A stretch of DNA of 64,000 nt from Azophilus sp965221755 (GCA_965221755.1 OZ244921.1:1488001-1552000), one strand, 5' to 3'. Shown: positions 14,481 to 23,851, numbered from the stretch's first letter. Numbers and translations are program-made. The notes: a model not told the origin generated them from the sequence alone.

Positions 14481-16901
14481 ATGGGTTGGCGGTTGAAAGC
14501 GGTGGCCGGGGGCCTGGCCATTGGCGCTTGCGCCTTCGCCGCCGAGGCCGTGCCCGAAGCGGATGGGGCCTCCTCCGAGGGGCCGCTGGCCGAGCGCTTC
14601 TGGGTTGATTGGGCGCAACTGACCGCCGCCGAGCGCCGCCGCCATCCGGCTTGGTGCAGCGGCGCCTACCGATTCCCCGCGCAGCCAAAACCCGATGCGG
14701 ATGGGCCCGTTGGCGCATCCGCCATCGACGCGGAATCGGATTCGGCCGTTTACTTAAGCGATGGCACCCTGGAACTCGCCGGCGGCGTCGTGATTGCCCA
14801 AGGCGCCCGCCGGGTGTACACCGACCGGGCGCTGATCAACCCGGAAGCCGACACCGCCAGCGCGCCCGGCGCCGTGCGCATCAGCGACGCCGACGTCATG
14901 ATGCGGGGCGCCTCCGCCGAAGTGCGCCTGGACAATCGGGCAGCGCGCCTCAACGACGCCCAAATCGTCCTCGCCGGCCCCCAACTGCGCGGCCATGCCG
15001 ACGCGGTCGAGCGCCAAGAGGGCGGCGACATTCGGCTGACCCGCGCCCGGTTCACCCGCTGCGAGCCCGGCAACGGCAGTTGGCGAATCGACGCCCGCTC
15101 CCTGCACCTGCCTGACGGCGAGTTGTTCGGCACCGCCCGAGGCGCCGTGCTGCGGGTCAAGGGCGTTCCCCTGGCTTGGCTGCCCTACATGAAGTTTCCG
15201 GTCTCGGACCAGCGCCAGTCGGGCTTCCTGTTTCCCCACATCGGCGCCTCCGGCGAGGACGGCATCGACTTGGCGCTGCCCTACTACCTCAATCTGGCCC
15301 CCAACTACGACGCCACCATCACCCCTAGGCTGCTCGGCAAGCGGGGCGTCGGCGCGCAGGGCGAAGCGCGCCATCTCTCCCGCCTGGACCGCACCCGGCT
15401 GTTCGGCGGCTATCTGGCCAACGACCGGCGCTACGATGGCGAGCTGGAGCGGGACGACTGGCGGAAGCGGCAAGCCGCCGGCGCCTTTCAGGGGGAGGAA
15501 TTCGACCCGGCGGGGCGCTGGTTGGCGGGCATTGAGCATCGCGGGCGGGCCGGACGCTTCTCATCCTTCATCAACTACGCTGCGGTCAGCGACCGCGACT
15601 ACTTCCGGGTGTTCGACGGCGCCGTCTCCGACCGCGGGCGCTTCAACTTGGAGCGCTACGGGGAAATCAACTACCGGCACGGCGCCTTCAGCGCCCGCCT
15701 TTGGGGCCAGAGCTTCCAGCGCCTTGACGAGATACGCCGCCCGGAGTACCGCCGGCTGCCGGAAATCGACATCGGCTACCAAGGCTTGGCGCTCGGTCCG
15801 CTGCGGATCTCCCTGGACGCCCGAGGCGCCGCCTTCGACCGCAACACCGAGAACCTGCGCGGCATCAACGCACTGACCGGCGAACGCCTGCATCTGGAGC
15901 CGCGGCTGAGCCTGCCGCTGCACTGGCCGTTCGGTTTCCTCAACGCCCGCGCCGGCTACCGCCACACCGCCTACGCGCTGGATTCCAAGGCGGAACGGCT
16001 GGAGGATGATTCGCCCAAGCGCAGCATCTTCTACGGCAGCCTGGATGGCGGGCTGATCCTCGAGCGCGACCTCGATGGGTTCGCGACGCCCTTGGTGCAG
16101 ACCTTGGAACCCAGGGTGCGCTACTTCCGCCAAGGCTACGAAGACCAGGACCAGCTGCCCCGGTTCGACGCCAAGGCCTTGACCTTCAGCTATCGGCAGC
16201 TGTTTCGCGACAACCGCTTCGCCGGCCTGGACCGCATCAGCGATGCCAATGAACTGACGGTGGGCGTGACCAGCCGCTTCCTCAATCGAAGCAACGGCCG
16301 GGAACATCTCTACGCAAGCCTTGGCCAGACCTTCCACTTCCGGGACCGGCGGGTCACGCTCAACGGTCAGCTGAGCGACGACGAGCGCCACAGCGCATCC
16401 GCCGTCACCGGCGAAATCGGCGGGGAGTTCGCCCGCCGCTGGCGGCTCACCGGCGCCTTGGCTTGGGACACGGGCGACGGCCAACTCGACGAGGCCGCCG
16501 TCGCCCTGTCCTACCGAAGGGACAACCAGCGCATTCTCAACTTGGGCTACCGCCGCTTGGCCGACGGCATCGACCAGACGGATGTGTCCCTGCATTGGCC
16601 GGTGACGCGACGGTATGCCGTGTTCGGGCGCTGGAACCACGACCTCAAACTGGGCCGAACCATTGAGGGATTGGCCGGAATCGAGTACAACGACTGCTGC
16701 TGGCGGCTGCGCTTGGTGGTTCGCCGCCACTTGGACCATGCGGCGGCGCGCAGCCTTGACAGGGTGGATCCAAACAGCGGCTTTCATCTGCAGATGCTGT
16801 TCAAGGGACTCGGCGCCTTCGGTGGCCGAGTGGATTCAATGCTCGAGCGCAGCATTCGCGGGTACCGCTCCACCCCCTATTCGCTGTCCGAGGGGCGGTG
16901 A
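14481..16901 (+). CDS. lptD: LPS-assembly protein LptD
   Basis: Outer-membrane beta-barrel that, with LptE, inserts lipopolysaccharide into the outer leaflet. The 806-residue precursor has a signal peptide (about residues 1-21), an N-terminal OstA/jellyroll domain (about 85-210; ending ARGAVLRVKGVPLAWLPYMKFP) and a long C-terminal barrel. The cysteine pattern of LptD is present: one near residue 59 (PAWCSGAY), one near 195 (RFTRCEPGN), and an adjacent CC pair in YNDCCWRL near the C-terminus, which form the inter-domain disulphides needed for maturation. surA and pdxA follow in the conserved order. Confidence 0.97.
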   Translation: MGWRLKAVAGGLAIGACAFAAEAVPEADGASSEGPLAERFWVDWAQLTAAERRRHPAWCSGAYRFPAQPKPDADGPVGASAIDAESDSAVYLSDGTLELAGGVVIAQGARRVYTDRALINPEADTASAPGAVRISDADVMMRGASAEVRLDNRAARLNDAQIVLAGPQLRGHADAVERQEGGDIRLTRARFTRCEPGNGSWRIDARSLHLPDGELFGTARGAVLRVKGVPLAWLPYMKFPVSDQRQSGFLFPHIGASGEDGIDLALPYYLNLAPNYDATITPRLLGKRGVGAQGEARHLSRLDRTRLFGGYLANDRRYDGELERDDWRKRQAAGAFQGEEFDPAGRWLAGIEHRGRAGRFSSFINYAAVSDRDYFRVFDGAVSDRGRFNLERYGEINYRHGAFSARLWGQSFQRLDEIRRPEYRRLPEIDIGYQGLALGPLRISLDARGAAFDRNTENLRGINALTGERLHLEPRLSLPLHWPFGFLNARAGYRHTAYALDSKAERLEDDSPKRSIFYGSLDGGLILERDLDGFATPLVQTLEPRVRYFRQGYEDQDQLPRFDAKALTFSYRQLFRDNRFAGLDRISDANELTVGVTSRFLNRSNGREHLYASLGQTFHFRDRRVTLNGQLSDDERHSASAVTGEIGGEFARRWRLTGALAWDTGDGQLDEAAVALSYRRDNQRILNLGYRRLADGIDQTDVSLHWPVTRRYAVFGRWNHDLKLGRTIEGLAGIEYNDCCWRLRLVVRRHLDHAAARSLDRVDPNSGFHLQMLFKGLGAFGGRVDSMLERSIRGYRSTPYSLSEGR

Positions 16902-16948
16902 GGCCGGCGACGGCCATTGCTCCGTCACAATCGAGAGGGAATAAGCAC

Positions 16949-18250
16949 ATGGGCCTTGGAAACGGTTTTAAGTGCCGACTGCGGCGCGGCTTGAGCTGGG
17001 CGGCCCTCATCGGCGCGAGCGTGGCGCAAGCCCAGTACCAGGAGCTGGACAGCATCGTCGCCATCGTCGATGACGACGTGGTGCTGACCTCGGAGCTGCT
17101 GAGCCGCCTGCAAGTGGTGCGCGAGCAGATCGCTCGGGAAAACGTTCAGCCGCCCCCGGAAAGCGTGCTGGTCAGCCAACTGATGGAGCGGTTGGTGCTG
17201 GAGAACATTCAACTGCAGCAGGCGCGCCGCCGGGGCGTGGAAATCGATGACGAGTCGCTGACCCGCGCAGTGGCTTCGTTTGCCCAGCAAAACGAGATGA
17301 GCATCGAGCAGTTCCAGCAGGCGCTGGCGGAGGACGGCATGAGCTACCGCTCCTTCCGGGAGGACATTCGCCGCGAAATGCTCATTCAGCGCCTGCAGCG
17401 CAACATGGTGAACCGGCGCATCAGCATCAGCGAGCAGGACGTGGAGGATTTGCTGGACTCACCCTACTACCAGCAGCTGCTGTCGGATGAGTTTCGGGTG
17501 GGGCACATCCTGCTCGCCGTCGAAGCCGGAGCCGGGGAGCGCGCTGCGCAGGCCGCGGCCGAGGAAGCCGAGCGAATCGTCAAGGACTTGCGCGCCGGCG
17601 CTGATTTCAAGGAGACCGCCATCGCCAAGTCGGCGGGCGCCCGCGCCCTGGAGGGCGGCGACTTGGGGTGGCGGCGCGCCGGGGAGCTGCCAAGCCTGTT
17701 TGCCGATCAAGTGCTCACGCTGGAAATTGGCGAGACGGCGAACCCGATCGAGAGCGCCAGCGGCTTCCACATCGTTCAACTGCTCGACCAACGCGGCGCC
17801 GGAGTGCAAACCGAGGATCAAACGCTGGCCCGCCACATCCTGGTGCAGCCATCGGCCATCCGCACGGCCGAACAGACCGAGGCGCTGATCGGCGACATCC
17901 ACGGCCAACTGGCCGCCGGGGGCGACTTCTGCGCCTTGGCGGCCGAGCACTCGGAAGATCCCGGCAGCGCCCTGAACTGCGGCGAACTCGGCTGGACCAC
18001 CGGCGACCAATTCGTGCCGGCCTTCGTCGAGGCGATGAACGCCACCGCCACCGGCGAGCTGTCGGCTCCCTTCGAGTCGAGATACGGCTGGCACGTGATC
18101 GAAGTGCTGGAACGACGCACCCAGGACATGGGCGAGGAGGCGCGCCGCAACATGGCGCTGCAGATTCTCCACCAACGGCGCTTCGACGAGGAGCTGCAGG
18201 CCTGGCTGAAGGAAATCCGCGACGAGGCCTTCGTCGAACTGCGGCTTTAG
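16949..18250 (+). CDS. surA: Periplasmic chaperone and peptidyl-prolyl isomerase SurA
   Basis: Chaperone escorting outer-membrane beta-barrel proteins, including LptD encoded just upstream. 433 residues. A signal peptide ends around AQAQYQ (about residue 32), followed by the SurA N-terminal chaperone domain (DSIVAIVDDDVVLTSELL onward) and two parvulin-type PpiC domains (about 170-270 and 285-380; the second with the typical HSEDPGSALNCGELGW). The ATG at 16949 has the proper hydrophobic leader; an upstream in-frame ATG at 16898 lies 4 nt before the lptD stop and is less likely. Second gene of lptD-surA-pdxA. Confidence 0.97.
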   Translation: MGLGNGFKCRLRRGLSWAALIGASVAQAQYQELDSIVAIVDDDVVLTSELLSRLQVVREQIARENVQPPPESVLVSQLMERLVLENIQLQQARRRGVEIDDESLTRAVASFAQQNEMSIEQFQQALAEDGMSYRSFREDIRREMLIQRLQRNMVNRRISISEQDVEDLLDSPYYQQLLSDEFRVGHILLAVEAGAGERAAQAAAEEAERIVKDLRAGADFKETAIAKSAGARALEGGDLGWRRAGELPSLFADQVLTLEIGETANPIESASGFHIVQLLDQRGAGVQTEDQTLARHILVQPSAIRTAEQTEALIGDIHGQLAAGGDFCALAAEHSEDPGSALNCGELGWTTGDQFVPAFVEAMNATATGELSAPFESRYGWHVIEVLERRTQDMGEEARRNMALQILHQRRFDEELQAWLKEIRDEAFVELRL

Positions 18251-18263
18251 TCGCGGCTGAGCC

Positions 18264-19214
18264 GTGCTGGTCATCACCCCAGGAGAGCCCGCGGGCATCG
18301 GCCCTGAGCTGATGGTCATGCTGGCCCAACGGGAGCGGACCTCGGATTGGGTGGCGCTGGCCGATGCCGAAGCGCTCAGGGACCGGGCCGACCGGCTTGG
18401 CCTGCCGCTGACGCTGACCGACCGGCCAACCCGGCGCGCCGGCCACCTGTGCCTCGAACCGGTGCCGCTGGCCGAACGCGCCCAGCCGGGCGCCTTGAAT
18501 CCCGCCAACGCGCCGGCCGTCATCGCCGCCTTGGACCGCGCCTTGGACGGCTGCCTGAACGGGCGCTTCGAGGCGCTGGTCACCGGCCCGGTGCAGAAGT
18601 CGATCATCAACGAGGCGGGCATTCCCTTCTCCGGGCACACCGAGCATCTGCGCGACCGTTGCGGCGCCGCCGACGTGCTGATGCTGCTGGCCGCAGGCGG
18701 TCTGCGGGTGGCGCTGGCCACCACGCACCTCCCCTTGTCGGCAGTGCCCAACGCCGTGACCGAGGCCCTCTTGGAATCCAAGCTCAAGCTGCTGCTGGAA
18801 GGCCTTAGAACCCAGTTTGGCTGCGCCCGGCCACGTATTCTCGTCACGGGCCTAAACCCCCACGCAGGCGAGGCGGGCCACTTGGGCCGGGAGGAGGCCG
18901 GCATCATCGAACCGGTCTGCGCGCGCTGGCGCGCCCGGGGCGAGGCGGTGGCCGGGCCGCTGCCCGCCGACACCGCCTTTACGCCGAACCGGCTGGCGGA
19001 CGCCGACGCCGTGCTGGCCATGTACCACGACCAAGGCCTGCCGGTGCTCAAGCACGCCGGATTCGGGAAGGCGGTGAACATCACCTTGGGCCTGCCCTTC
19101 ATCCGCACCTCAGTGGACCACGGCACCGCCTTGGACTTGGCGGGCACCGGCAAAGCCGACCCCGGCAGCCTGGAAGCGGCGATCGCGTTGGCGGAAGAGC
19201 TCAGCCAGCGTTGA
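18264..19214 (+). CDS. pdxA: 4-hydroxythreonine-4-phosphate dehydrogenase
   Basis: NAD-dependent enzyme oxidising 4-phosphohydroxy-L-threonine in the DXP-dependent vitamin B6 pathway. 316 residues, slightly shorter than E. coli PdxA (329), mainly at the N-terminus. Landmarks: ITPGEPAGIGPEL at the start, the metal-ligand histidine in SGHTEHLRDRCG near residue 130, FTPNRLADADAVLAMYHDQGLPVLKH near 240-260, and RTSVDHGTALDLAG near 285. The start is a GTG at 18264, 13 nt after surA. In related genomes rsmA (ksgA) and apaG follow; here only gene debris follows, so those genes have been lost or moved. Confidence 0.95.
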   Translation: MLVITPGEPAGIGPELMVMLAQRERTSDWVALADAEALRDRADRLGLPLTLTDRPTRRAGHLCLEPVPLAERAQPGALNPANAPAVIAALDRALDGCLNGRFEALVTGPVQKSIINEAGIPFSGHTEHLRDRCGAADVLMLLAAGGLRVALATTHLPLSAVPNAVTEALLESKLKLLLEGLRTQFGCARPRILVTGLNPHAGEAGHLGREEAGIIEPVCARWRARGEAVAGPLPADTAFTPNRLADADAVLAMYHDQGLPVLKHAGFGKAVNITLGLPFIRTSVDHGTALDLAGTGKADPGSLEAAIALAEELSQR

Positions 19215-19255
19215 ACTTGGACAGCTTCCCTGAATGCTGACTTGGCCCTATTCAC

Positions 19256-19583
19256 CTGCTGAAGTACGTCTATCTGGCCGATTTGGCCTACGCGGAACGA
19301 AACCAAGGGGAACCCTATACTGGCGCAGAGTGGCGCTTCCACAAGTTTGGTCCTTGGTCGAACGACGTCCATCAGGCGGATGTACCCTGACGACTCCATT
19401 CAGGTCGTCATCGGAACGCATCACCTTTCCTACGAGTTCACAGGGCATGCGCTGGGCTCCGAGGGCATGGAGGTAATTGACGAGCATATCCGATGGCTGA
19501 TCTGGGGCGGCGTGTTCCCCAACAGCTTGTTTGCCCTGTTCCGAGAGGAAATCGCTGGCGTGTTTGAGCCGGAATCTCACTGA
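19256..19583 (+). pseudogene. Frameshifted small ORF, possibly Panacea/DUF4065-like
   Basis: Two frames together resemble one small protein. The first reads LLKYVYLADLAYAERNQGEP, then YTGAEWRFHKFGPW, and hits a stop near 19390. The second resumes with a DDSIQVVIGTHHLSYEF segment and ends with WGGVFPNSLFALFREE at 19583. The YLADLAYAE...FHKFGPW pattern recalls SocA/Panacea-type antitoxin domains, but that match is from memory and weak. It is best treated as debris of a small accessory gene in the place where rsmA is expected. Confidence 0.4.
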
Positions 19584-19635
19584 CCCAGAGGGATTGGCTT
19601 TTTCATATCAATGTTTGTTGAATTAGCATGACGTT

Positions 19636-19760
19636 ATGTGCGGCAGATTCAAAGCTGACTTGGTGGGAAATCCACGATCTCTGCGGCCCGCTCCCCAAGG
19701 CCGTGCCGGACAATGCGCGCTCGCGCTGGATGGTGCGCAGCGCGGCTCCCTAGCGCTCCG
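19636..19760 (+). pseudogene. N-terminal remnant of an SRAP (YedK/HMCES) peptidase
   Basis: The ATG at 19636 starts MCGRF, the invariant N-terminus of SRAP proteins, whose Cys2 crosslinks to abasic sites in single-stranded DNA. One frame away, the next bases read SKLTWWEIHDLCGPLPKAVP then DNARSR, which fits the following SRAP segment. The rest of the roughly 200-residue protein is absent. This indicates a frameshifted and truncated copy; other copies may exist elsewhere in the genome. Confidence 0.6.
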
Positions 19761-19792
19761 CAAACCTCGGATGCAGTGGTCGTCAGTAGCTC

Positions 19793-20836
19793 TCAGGCGG
19801 GAAGCGGCTCGTAGAGGCGTTGGACACGTTGGGAGATGCCCGTGAGGATTTCGTAGGCGATGGTGCTGGCTTGGGCGGCCACTTCATCAACCGGCAGGTT
19901 GGGGCCGAACGCCTCGACCCAATCGCCCGTGGCCAAGCCAGCGCCGGTGGCATCGATGGCCGTGAGGTCCATGGACACGCGGCCCAGAATTGGGCAACGG
20001 CGATTGTTGGCGACCACTGCGCCGCAATTGGACAGCAGCCGGGGCAGGCCATCGGCGTAGCCGATGCCGAGGACGGCCACCGCCGTCGGTCGCCTGGCCG
20101 TCCAACTGGCGCCGTAGCCGATCGCCTCCCCAACCCTGACCGTGCGCACTTGGACGACTTGGGCTTCCAAGGCGGCAACCGTCTGCATGGGGTTGGGGCG
20201 CTCGGCCCAGGGGTTGCCGCCATAGAGCCCGATGCCGGGACGGGCAAGGTCGCAGCCGAAGCCAGCCCCGTTCAGGATGCCGGCGGAATTGCCGATGCTC
20301 ATGCGGGCCCCGGGAAAGCGCTCGCGCAAGCGTCCGATGCGCTCCGCCTGCAAGGCATTCAGCGGATGCTCCGGCGCGTCGGCGCAAGCCAAGTGGGTCA
20401 CCAGAAGCCCGACCTCAACGGCGCCGAGAACCTCTAGGGCCACATCAAGAGGGAACCCCAGCCGTTGCATCCCCGTGTCCACATGGACCGTGGCCGGACT
20501 GGGGTTGCGCGCCGTCCATAGAGCCAGCTGCTCCGGGCTGTTCAACACCGGATTGAGCGCATGCTCCAGCAGCGCATCAGCCGTTTCGGAAAAGACGCCT
20601 TCAAGCACATGGATGGCAGGTTCGGCCAGCGTCCGGCGCAACGCAACGCCTTCCGACGCCCGCGCCACAAAGAAGTGCCGGCAGCCGGCCGCAGCCAACG
20701 TTCGGCCCACCGTCTCGGCGCCGAGTCCGTAGGCGTCGGCCTTGACCACCGCGCCCACGGCACCCGCTGCGGCATCGCGGAAGGCACGGTAGTTGGCGGT
20801 CAGGGCTTGAAGGTCGATCCGCAGGCGGGCCGTCAT
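19793..20836 (-). CDS. alr: Alanine racemase
   Basis: PLP-dependent racemase making D-alanine for peptidoglycan. 347 residues. The PLP lysine is in GAVVKADAYGLGAE near residue 35, and the catalytic tyrosine of the C-terminal domain is in LGIGYADGLPR near residue 250. HVDTGMQRLGF near 120 and GRVSMDLTAID near 290 are also characteristic. ATG at 20836 matches the family start; upstream in-frame codons belong to leader sequence. It is followed on the same strand by non-coding sequence and preceded 16 bp upstream by the TPR gene end, so they may be co-transcribed. Confidence 0.96.
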   Translation of the reverse strand: MTARLRIDLQALTANYRAFRDAAAGAVGAVVKADAYGLGAETVGRTLAAAGCRHFFVARASEGVALRRTLAEPAIHVLEGVFSETADALLEHALNPVLNSPEQLALWTARNPSPATVHVDTGMQRLGFPLDVALEVLGAVEVGLLVTHLACADAPEHPLNALQAERIGRLRERFPGARMSIGNSAGILNGAGFGCDLARPGIGLYGGNPWAERPNPMQTVAALEAQVVQVRTVRVGEAIGYGASWTARRPTAVAVLGIGYADGLPRLLSNCGAVVANNRRCPILGRVSMDLTAIDATGAGLATGDWVEAFGPNLPVDEVAAQASTIAYEILTGISQRVQRLYEPLPA

Positions 20837-20852
20837 GCCCTCACCCCATCCG

Positions 20853-22472
20853 CTACCAGCCGGTGCTCGGCTCAATGTCAGCGTTGCGCCATGACGCTTC
20901 CAGGCGAGCCTGAACCGCCGCGGTGGCCGCGCCCCGCCCCGCCAAGGCTTGGCTCAAGCCATGCAAGGACCAGCCGTTCTCAGGAAACTCGCCAAGATCG
21001 GCGGCGAAGACTTCCTCAGCGGCCTCGGCATCGCCGTGGCGCAGCAAGGCGGTGCCGAGGGATTGGCGGATTGGGTAGTGCCAGAACGGGGGTTCCGAGT
21101 ACGGCAGCGAGAGCTGGGACGCCACTGCTGCGCGCAACTGCTCGATTTCCTCATCGTCATCACCCTGTTGCTTGGCCATGCCCGCCCGCACCAAGCGGGC
21201 GGCGATGCCGACCAGGGTGTCGCTGATGTCGGCGCGGCGCAGCACTACCCGCTCCAGTTCGCCGCTGCTGCGGATCGCCTCAAGGGCCGCAAGCTCCGTC
21301 TGTGCCGCTGCCAGCTCCCCCTTGGCAGCAAAGGCGAGGCCGCGGCCGTAGTGCCGCATGGCTTCGGCATAGGGCAGCCCTTCAGCCGGGGCCGGCGCCG
21401 CCAGCGCTTCATTCCACATGCCGAAGCGCACGAAGGTGTACATGGGCACCGGCAGGTAGGCTTGGATGGCGCCCATGGTCTTGGCCATTTCCGGGGGGAC
21501 CCTCTCGCTGAGCCGCTCGGCGGTCGCCAGGGCCAACTCCCGACGGCCTTCCATCATGGCCGCGTACCAAAGGAAGTGCAGGTTGTGGGGATAGTAGGCG
21601 GCCGGGTACAGGCCTTGGGCGTTGCATTGGGCGATGTAGTCCTCATCGGCCGCAGCGGCCCGCTGATTGGCCGTAACCGCATCCTCGTAGCGGCCTAGCC
21701 GCAGATAGATGTGCGACGGCATGTGTACCAGGTGGCCGGCGACAGGCACCAAGTCGCCCAGCCGGTCGGCGGCGGCCTCCGCCTTCTTCGGGGTGAACCG
21801 CTCCATGGCGTGAATGTAAAGATGGACGGCGCCCGGGTGGTTGGAGTCGGTGGCCAGCACATGCTCCAGCGCATCCACCAAGGCCGCCGTGTGCGGCTTC
21901 GGCGACCCATCGGCCTGCCAATAGGCCCAAGGCGAGAGATCCATCAGGGCTTCCGCGTGGAGAGTGCGGGCATTCAGGTCGCCGGGGTACTTTTCCGCCA
22001 ACAGGCGCATGGCATCGGCATAAGCGGCGTCCAGCGCGGCGCGGTTTCCGCCGTCCGCCGAGTAGCGCGCCGCGATGGCATCGATGTAGTCGCGCTCGCG
22101 TTCGGTTTCATGGGGCTTTAGCGCCACGGCCATGCCGATGGCCTCCCAGGCCGGGGCGACGGACCCCTCGCCCATGGGCGCATTGATGTTCGGCCCCAAC
22201 GCCAAGGCCGCCCCGGCATAGCAGATGCCGCAGGTGGGATCGATGGCGGCGGCGGCGCGGAAGGAACGCACCGCCTCGGCATGATTGAAGCCAAACGCCA
22301 AGGTCAGCGCCTGAGTGAAGTAGCGCTGCGCCTTGGGCGCATCGGTGCTGATGGCAAAATGCAGGGGGCCGATGCCTTCAAGCAGCGGCGCCAGCGGCCA
22401 CTCCTCGGCTTGCTGAACCCCGGCAGCCACGGCCAGCAGCAGCCCCAAGGCAACTTGCAGCGATCTTCCCAT
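20853..22472 (-). CDS. Secreted tetratricopeptide-repeat protein
   Basis: 539-residue protein of a conserved but functionally uncharacterised TPR family. It begins MGRSLQVALGLLLAVAAGVQ, a plausible signal peptide, so it probably acts in the periplasm. Repeated helical pairs run throughout, including FGFNHAEAVRSFRAAAAIDP with GICYAGAALALGPNIN near residues 55-95, the family hallmark HLYIHAMERFTPKKAEAAAD near 210, LVHMPSHIYLRLGRYEDAV near 240, and C-terminal repeats around GTALLRHGDAEAAEEVF. The ATG at 22472 was chosen for the signal peptide; an upstream frame extends further but looks non-coding. No biochemical role can be assigned. Confidence 0.85.
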   Translation of the reverse strand: MGRSLQVALGLLLAVAAGVQQAEEWPLAPLLEGIGPLHFAISTDAPKAQRYFTQALTLAFGFNHAEAVRSFRAAAAIDPTCGICYAGAALALGPNINAPMGEGSVAPAWEAIGMAVALKPHETERERDYIDAIAARYSADGGNRAALDAAYADAMRLLAEKYPGDLNARTLHAEALMDLSPWAYWQADGSPKPHTAALVDALEHVLATDSNHPGAVHLYIHAMERFTPKKAEAAADRLGDLVPVAGHLVHMPSHIYLRLGRYEDAVTANQRAAAADEDYIAQCNAQGLYPAAYYPHNLHFLWYAAMMEGRRELALATAERLSERVPPEMAKTMGAIQAYLPVPMYTFVRFGMWNEALAAPAPAEGLPYAEAMRHYGRGLAFAAKGELAAAQTELAALEAIRSSGELERVVLRRADISDTLVGIAARLVRAGMAKQQGDDDEEIEQLRAAVASQLSLPYSEPPFWHYPIRQSLGTALLRHGDAEAAEEVFAADLGEFPENGWSLHGLSQALAGRGAATAAVQARLEASWRNADIEPSTGW

Positions 22473-22940
22473 GTGTCCACAACTCGATTGCTGAGGCCAT
22501 GCCGAACAGCGCCCCATCAGCGCCGGCAAATCGAAACGGCCTGCCTTGATGCACAGCAGGCTGAGCGCCATGATGCCACCAATTCGCAGGGAAGATGGAC
22601 CAAGGTGGCTAAGCGGAAGTTGCCCACCGGCATTCAAGCCCTCCGTGAGGTTCGGCAGGCGAATCGCTGCCAAGTCGAAAAAATCGAAAGCTTGCCGGCA
22701 TCGCCATCGAAGCCGCCCATTCGGCCATTTGCAGCCACGCCAACTTGGACGTTGATCGCGCTTTTAGCCCCTGAGATGACGGGCTTCGACCGCATTCAGA
22801 CCCGCCATTGGCGCAACGGCAACGGCTGGCTGGGTGACCAGCGGTACAGCCCCCATAACATTCCGCTGACGTGGAAAGCGCTTGAACAACCGGTTGCCGC
22901 CGCCGCGCCTTCCACGCCAGTGCCGCCTTGGATCGAGCGA
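22473..22940. other. Intergenic region without a recognised gene
   Basis: About 470 bp between the TPR gene and the heat-shock pair. Frames on both strands were read; none resembles a known protein, and no RNA gene was recognised. It must contain the promoter of the TPR gene. Confidence 0.4.
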
Positions 22941-23345
22941 TCAGTTGATGGCGATGCTGCGCGGGGTCGCCTCCGCCGTCTTCGGCAGACTGAGCGTCAG
23001 CACGCCATCGTTCACGCTGGCTTCGATCCGGCTGCGGTCGATCCGGCTCGAAAGCTGGAACGAGCGGGTGAAGTGGCCCACCTCGTACTCCGTGTACATC
23101 GGCTCCAAGGAGCCGTAGCGCTCAAGGCCGATGCGCGCCGCCACCGTCAGCCGGTTGTTGTCCAGCTGGATGTCGATGTCCTGCCGATCCACGCCCGGCA
23201 CCTCCATCACCACGGTCAGCGCATCCGAGCTCTCGAAGATGTCGGTCAACGGCCGGAAGAAGCGTCCCTCGACGGTCTGCTCCCCGTTCGCATCGTGCGC
23301 CTGCTTTTCCTGAACGGACAGTTGCTCGTTGCTTGCGTTGCTCAT
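22941..23345 (-). CDS. Small heat-shock protein, Hsp20 family (second gene)
   Basis: 134-residue alpha-crystallin-type holdase that binds unfolding proteins during stress. The alpha-crystallin domain spans about residues 30-120: DIFESSDALTVVMEVPGVDR, DIQLDNNRLTVAARI, FTRSFQLSSRIDRSRIEAS and the GVLTLSLPK motif. The C-terminal I-x-I anchor is RSIAIN. It starts 9 nt after the other hsp20 gene, with a strong AGGAGG ribosome-binding site, so the two are one transcript. The two proteins differ, which would allow mixed oligomers. Known of the family: ATP-independent, cooperating with DnaK and ClpB. Confidence 0.95.
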   Translation of the reverse strand: MSNASNEQLSVQEKQAHDANGEQTVEGRFFRPLTDIFESSDALTVVMEVPGVDRQDIDIQLDNNRLTVAARIGLERYGSLEPMYTEYEVGHFTRSFQLSSRIDRSRIEASVNDGVLTLSLPKTAEATPRSIAIN

Positions 23346-23354
23346 GGGCTCCTC

Positions 23355-23780
23355 CTAGTTCAATGCGATGCTGCGTGGTTGCTCTTCCTTCGGCGGGCTG
23401 AGCTTCAAGGCCAGCACGCCGTTTTGCAGCTCGGCGGTCACCGAATCGGGATCCACCGAGAACGGCAGGGTCACCGTGCGGTCGAAACTGCCGGCAGCGC
23501 GCTCCTTGCGGTGCATGCTGGTCTCGTCCCCGTAGTTCATCGCCTTGCTGCCGGTCAGCCGAACGCGGTTGCGGTGTACCTGAACGTCAATGGCGTCCCG
23601 GGTCACGCCGGGCAGCTCGGCGACCAGGATGTAGTCGCCGCCGTCCCGAAAGACGTTGATGGGCGGGTAGGCGCCCCGGCCACTGGTGACCGCATCGAGC
23701 AGGCTGCCCGTGCGGGCGCGGCTGAGCGCCCGCTGCAGATTGAGCAGTTGGCCGAAAGGGTTGCCAAACAATTCGCTCAT
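23355..23780 (-). CDS. Small heat-shock protein, Hsp20 family (first gene)
   Basis: 141-residue Hsp20 protein. The N-terminal arm MSELFGNPFGQLLNLQRALS is followed by the alpha-crystallin domain (about 40-130) with PPINVFRDGGDYILVAELPG, DVQVHRNRVRLTGSK, FDRTVTLPFSVDPDSVTAEL and GVLALKLSPPK. The terminal I-x-I type tail is RSIALN. It is first in a two-gene operon; a sigma32-like promoter lies about 44 bp upstream and an AAGGAG ribosome-binding site precedes the ATG. Together the pair should be induced by heat. Confidence 0.95.
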   Translation of the reverse strand: MSELFGNPFGQLLNLQRALSRARTGSLLDAVTSGRGAYPPINVFRDGGDYILVAELPGVTRDAIDVQVHRNRVRLTGSKAMNYGDETSMHRKERAAGSFDRTVTLPFSVDPDSVTAELQNGVLALKLSPPKEEQPRSIALN

Positions 23781-23823
23781 GGTTCGTTTCTCCTTGGGTT
23801 TGCACTCAGGGTCACGGGAGCGT

Positions 23824-23851
23824 ATTTGGTGGCTGCGACGGCGTTTTCAAG
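23824..23851 (-). promoter_or_regulatory. Sigma32-like heat-shock promoter of hsp20 pair
   Basis: On the minus strand CTTGAAA (23845-23851) is followed after 13 bp by CACCAAAT (23824-23831). The sigma32 consensus is CTTGAAA-N13-CCCCATNT, so the -35 is perfect and the -10 partly matches. The position 44 bp upstream of an hsp20 start codon makes it credible. Confidence 0.6.
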
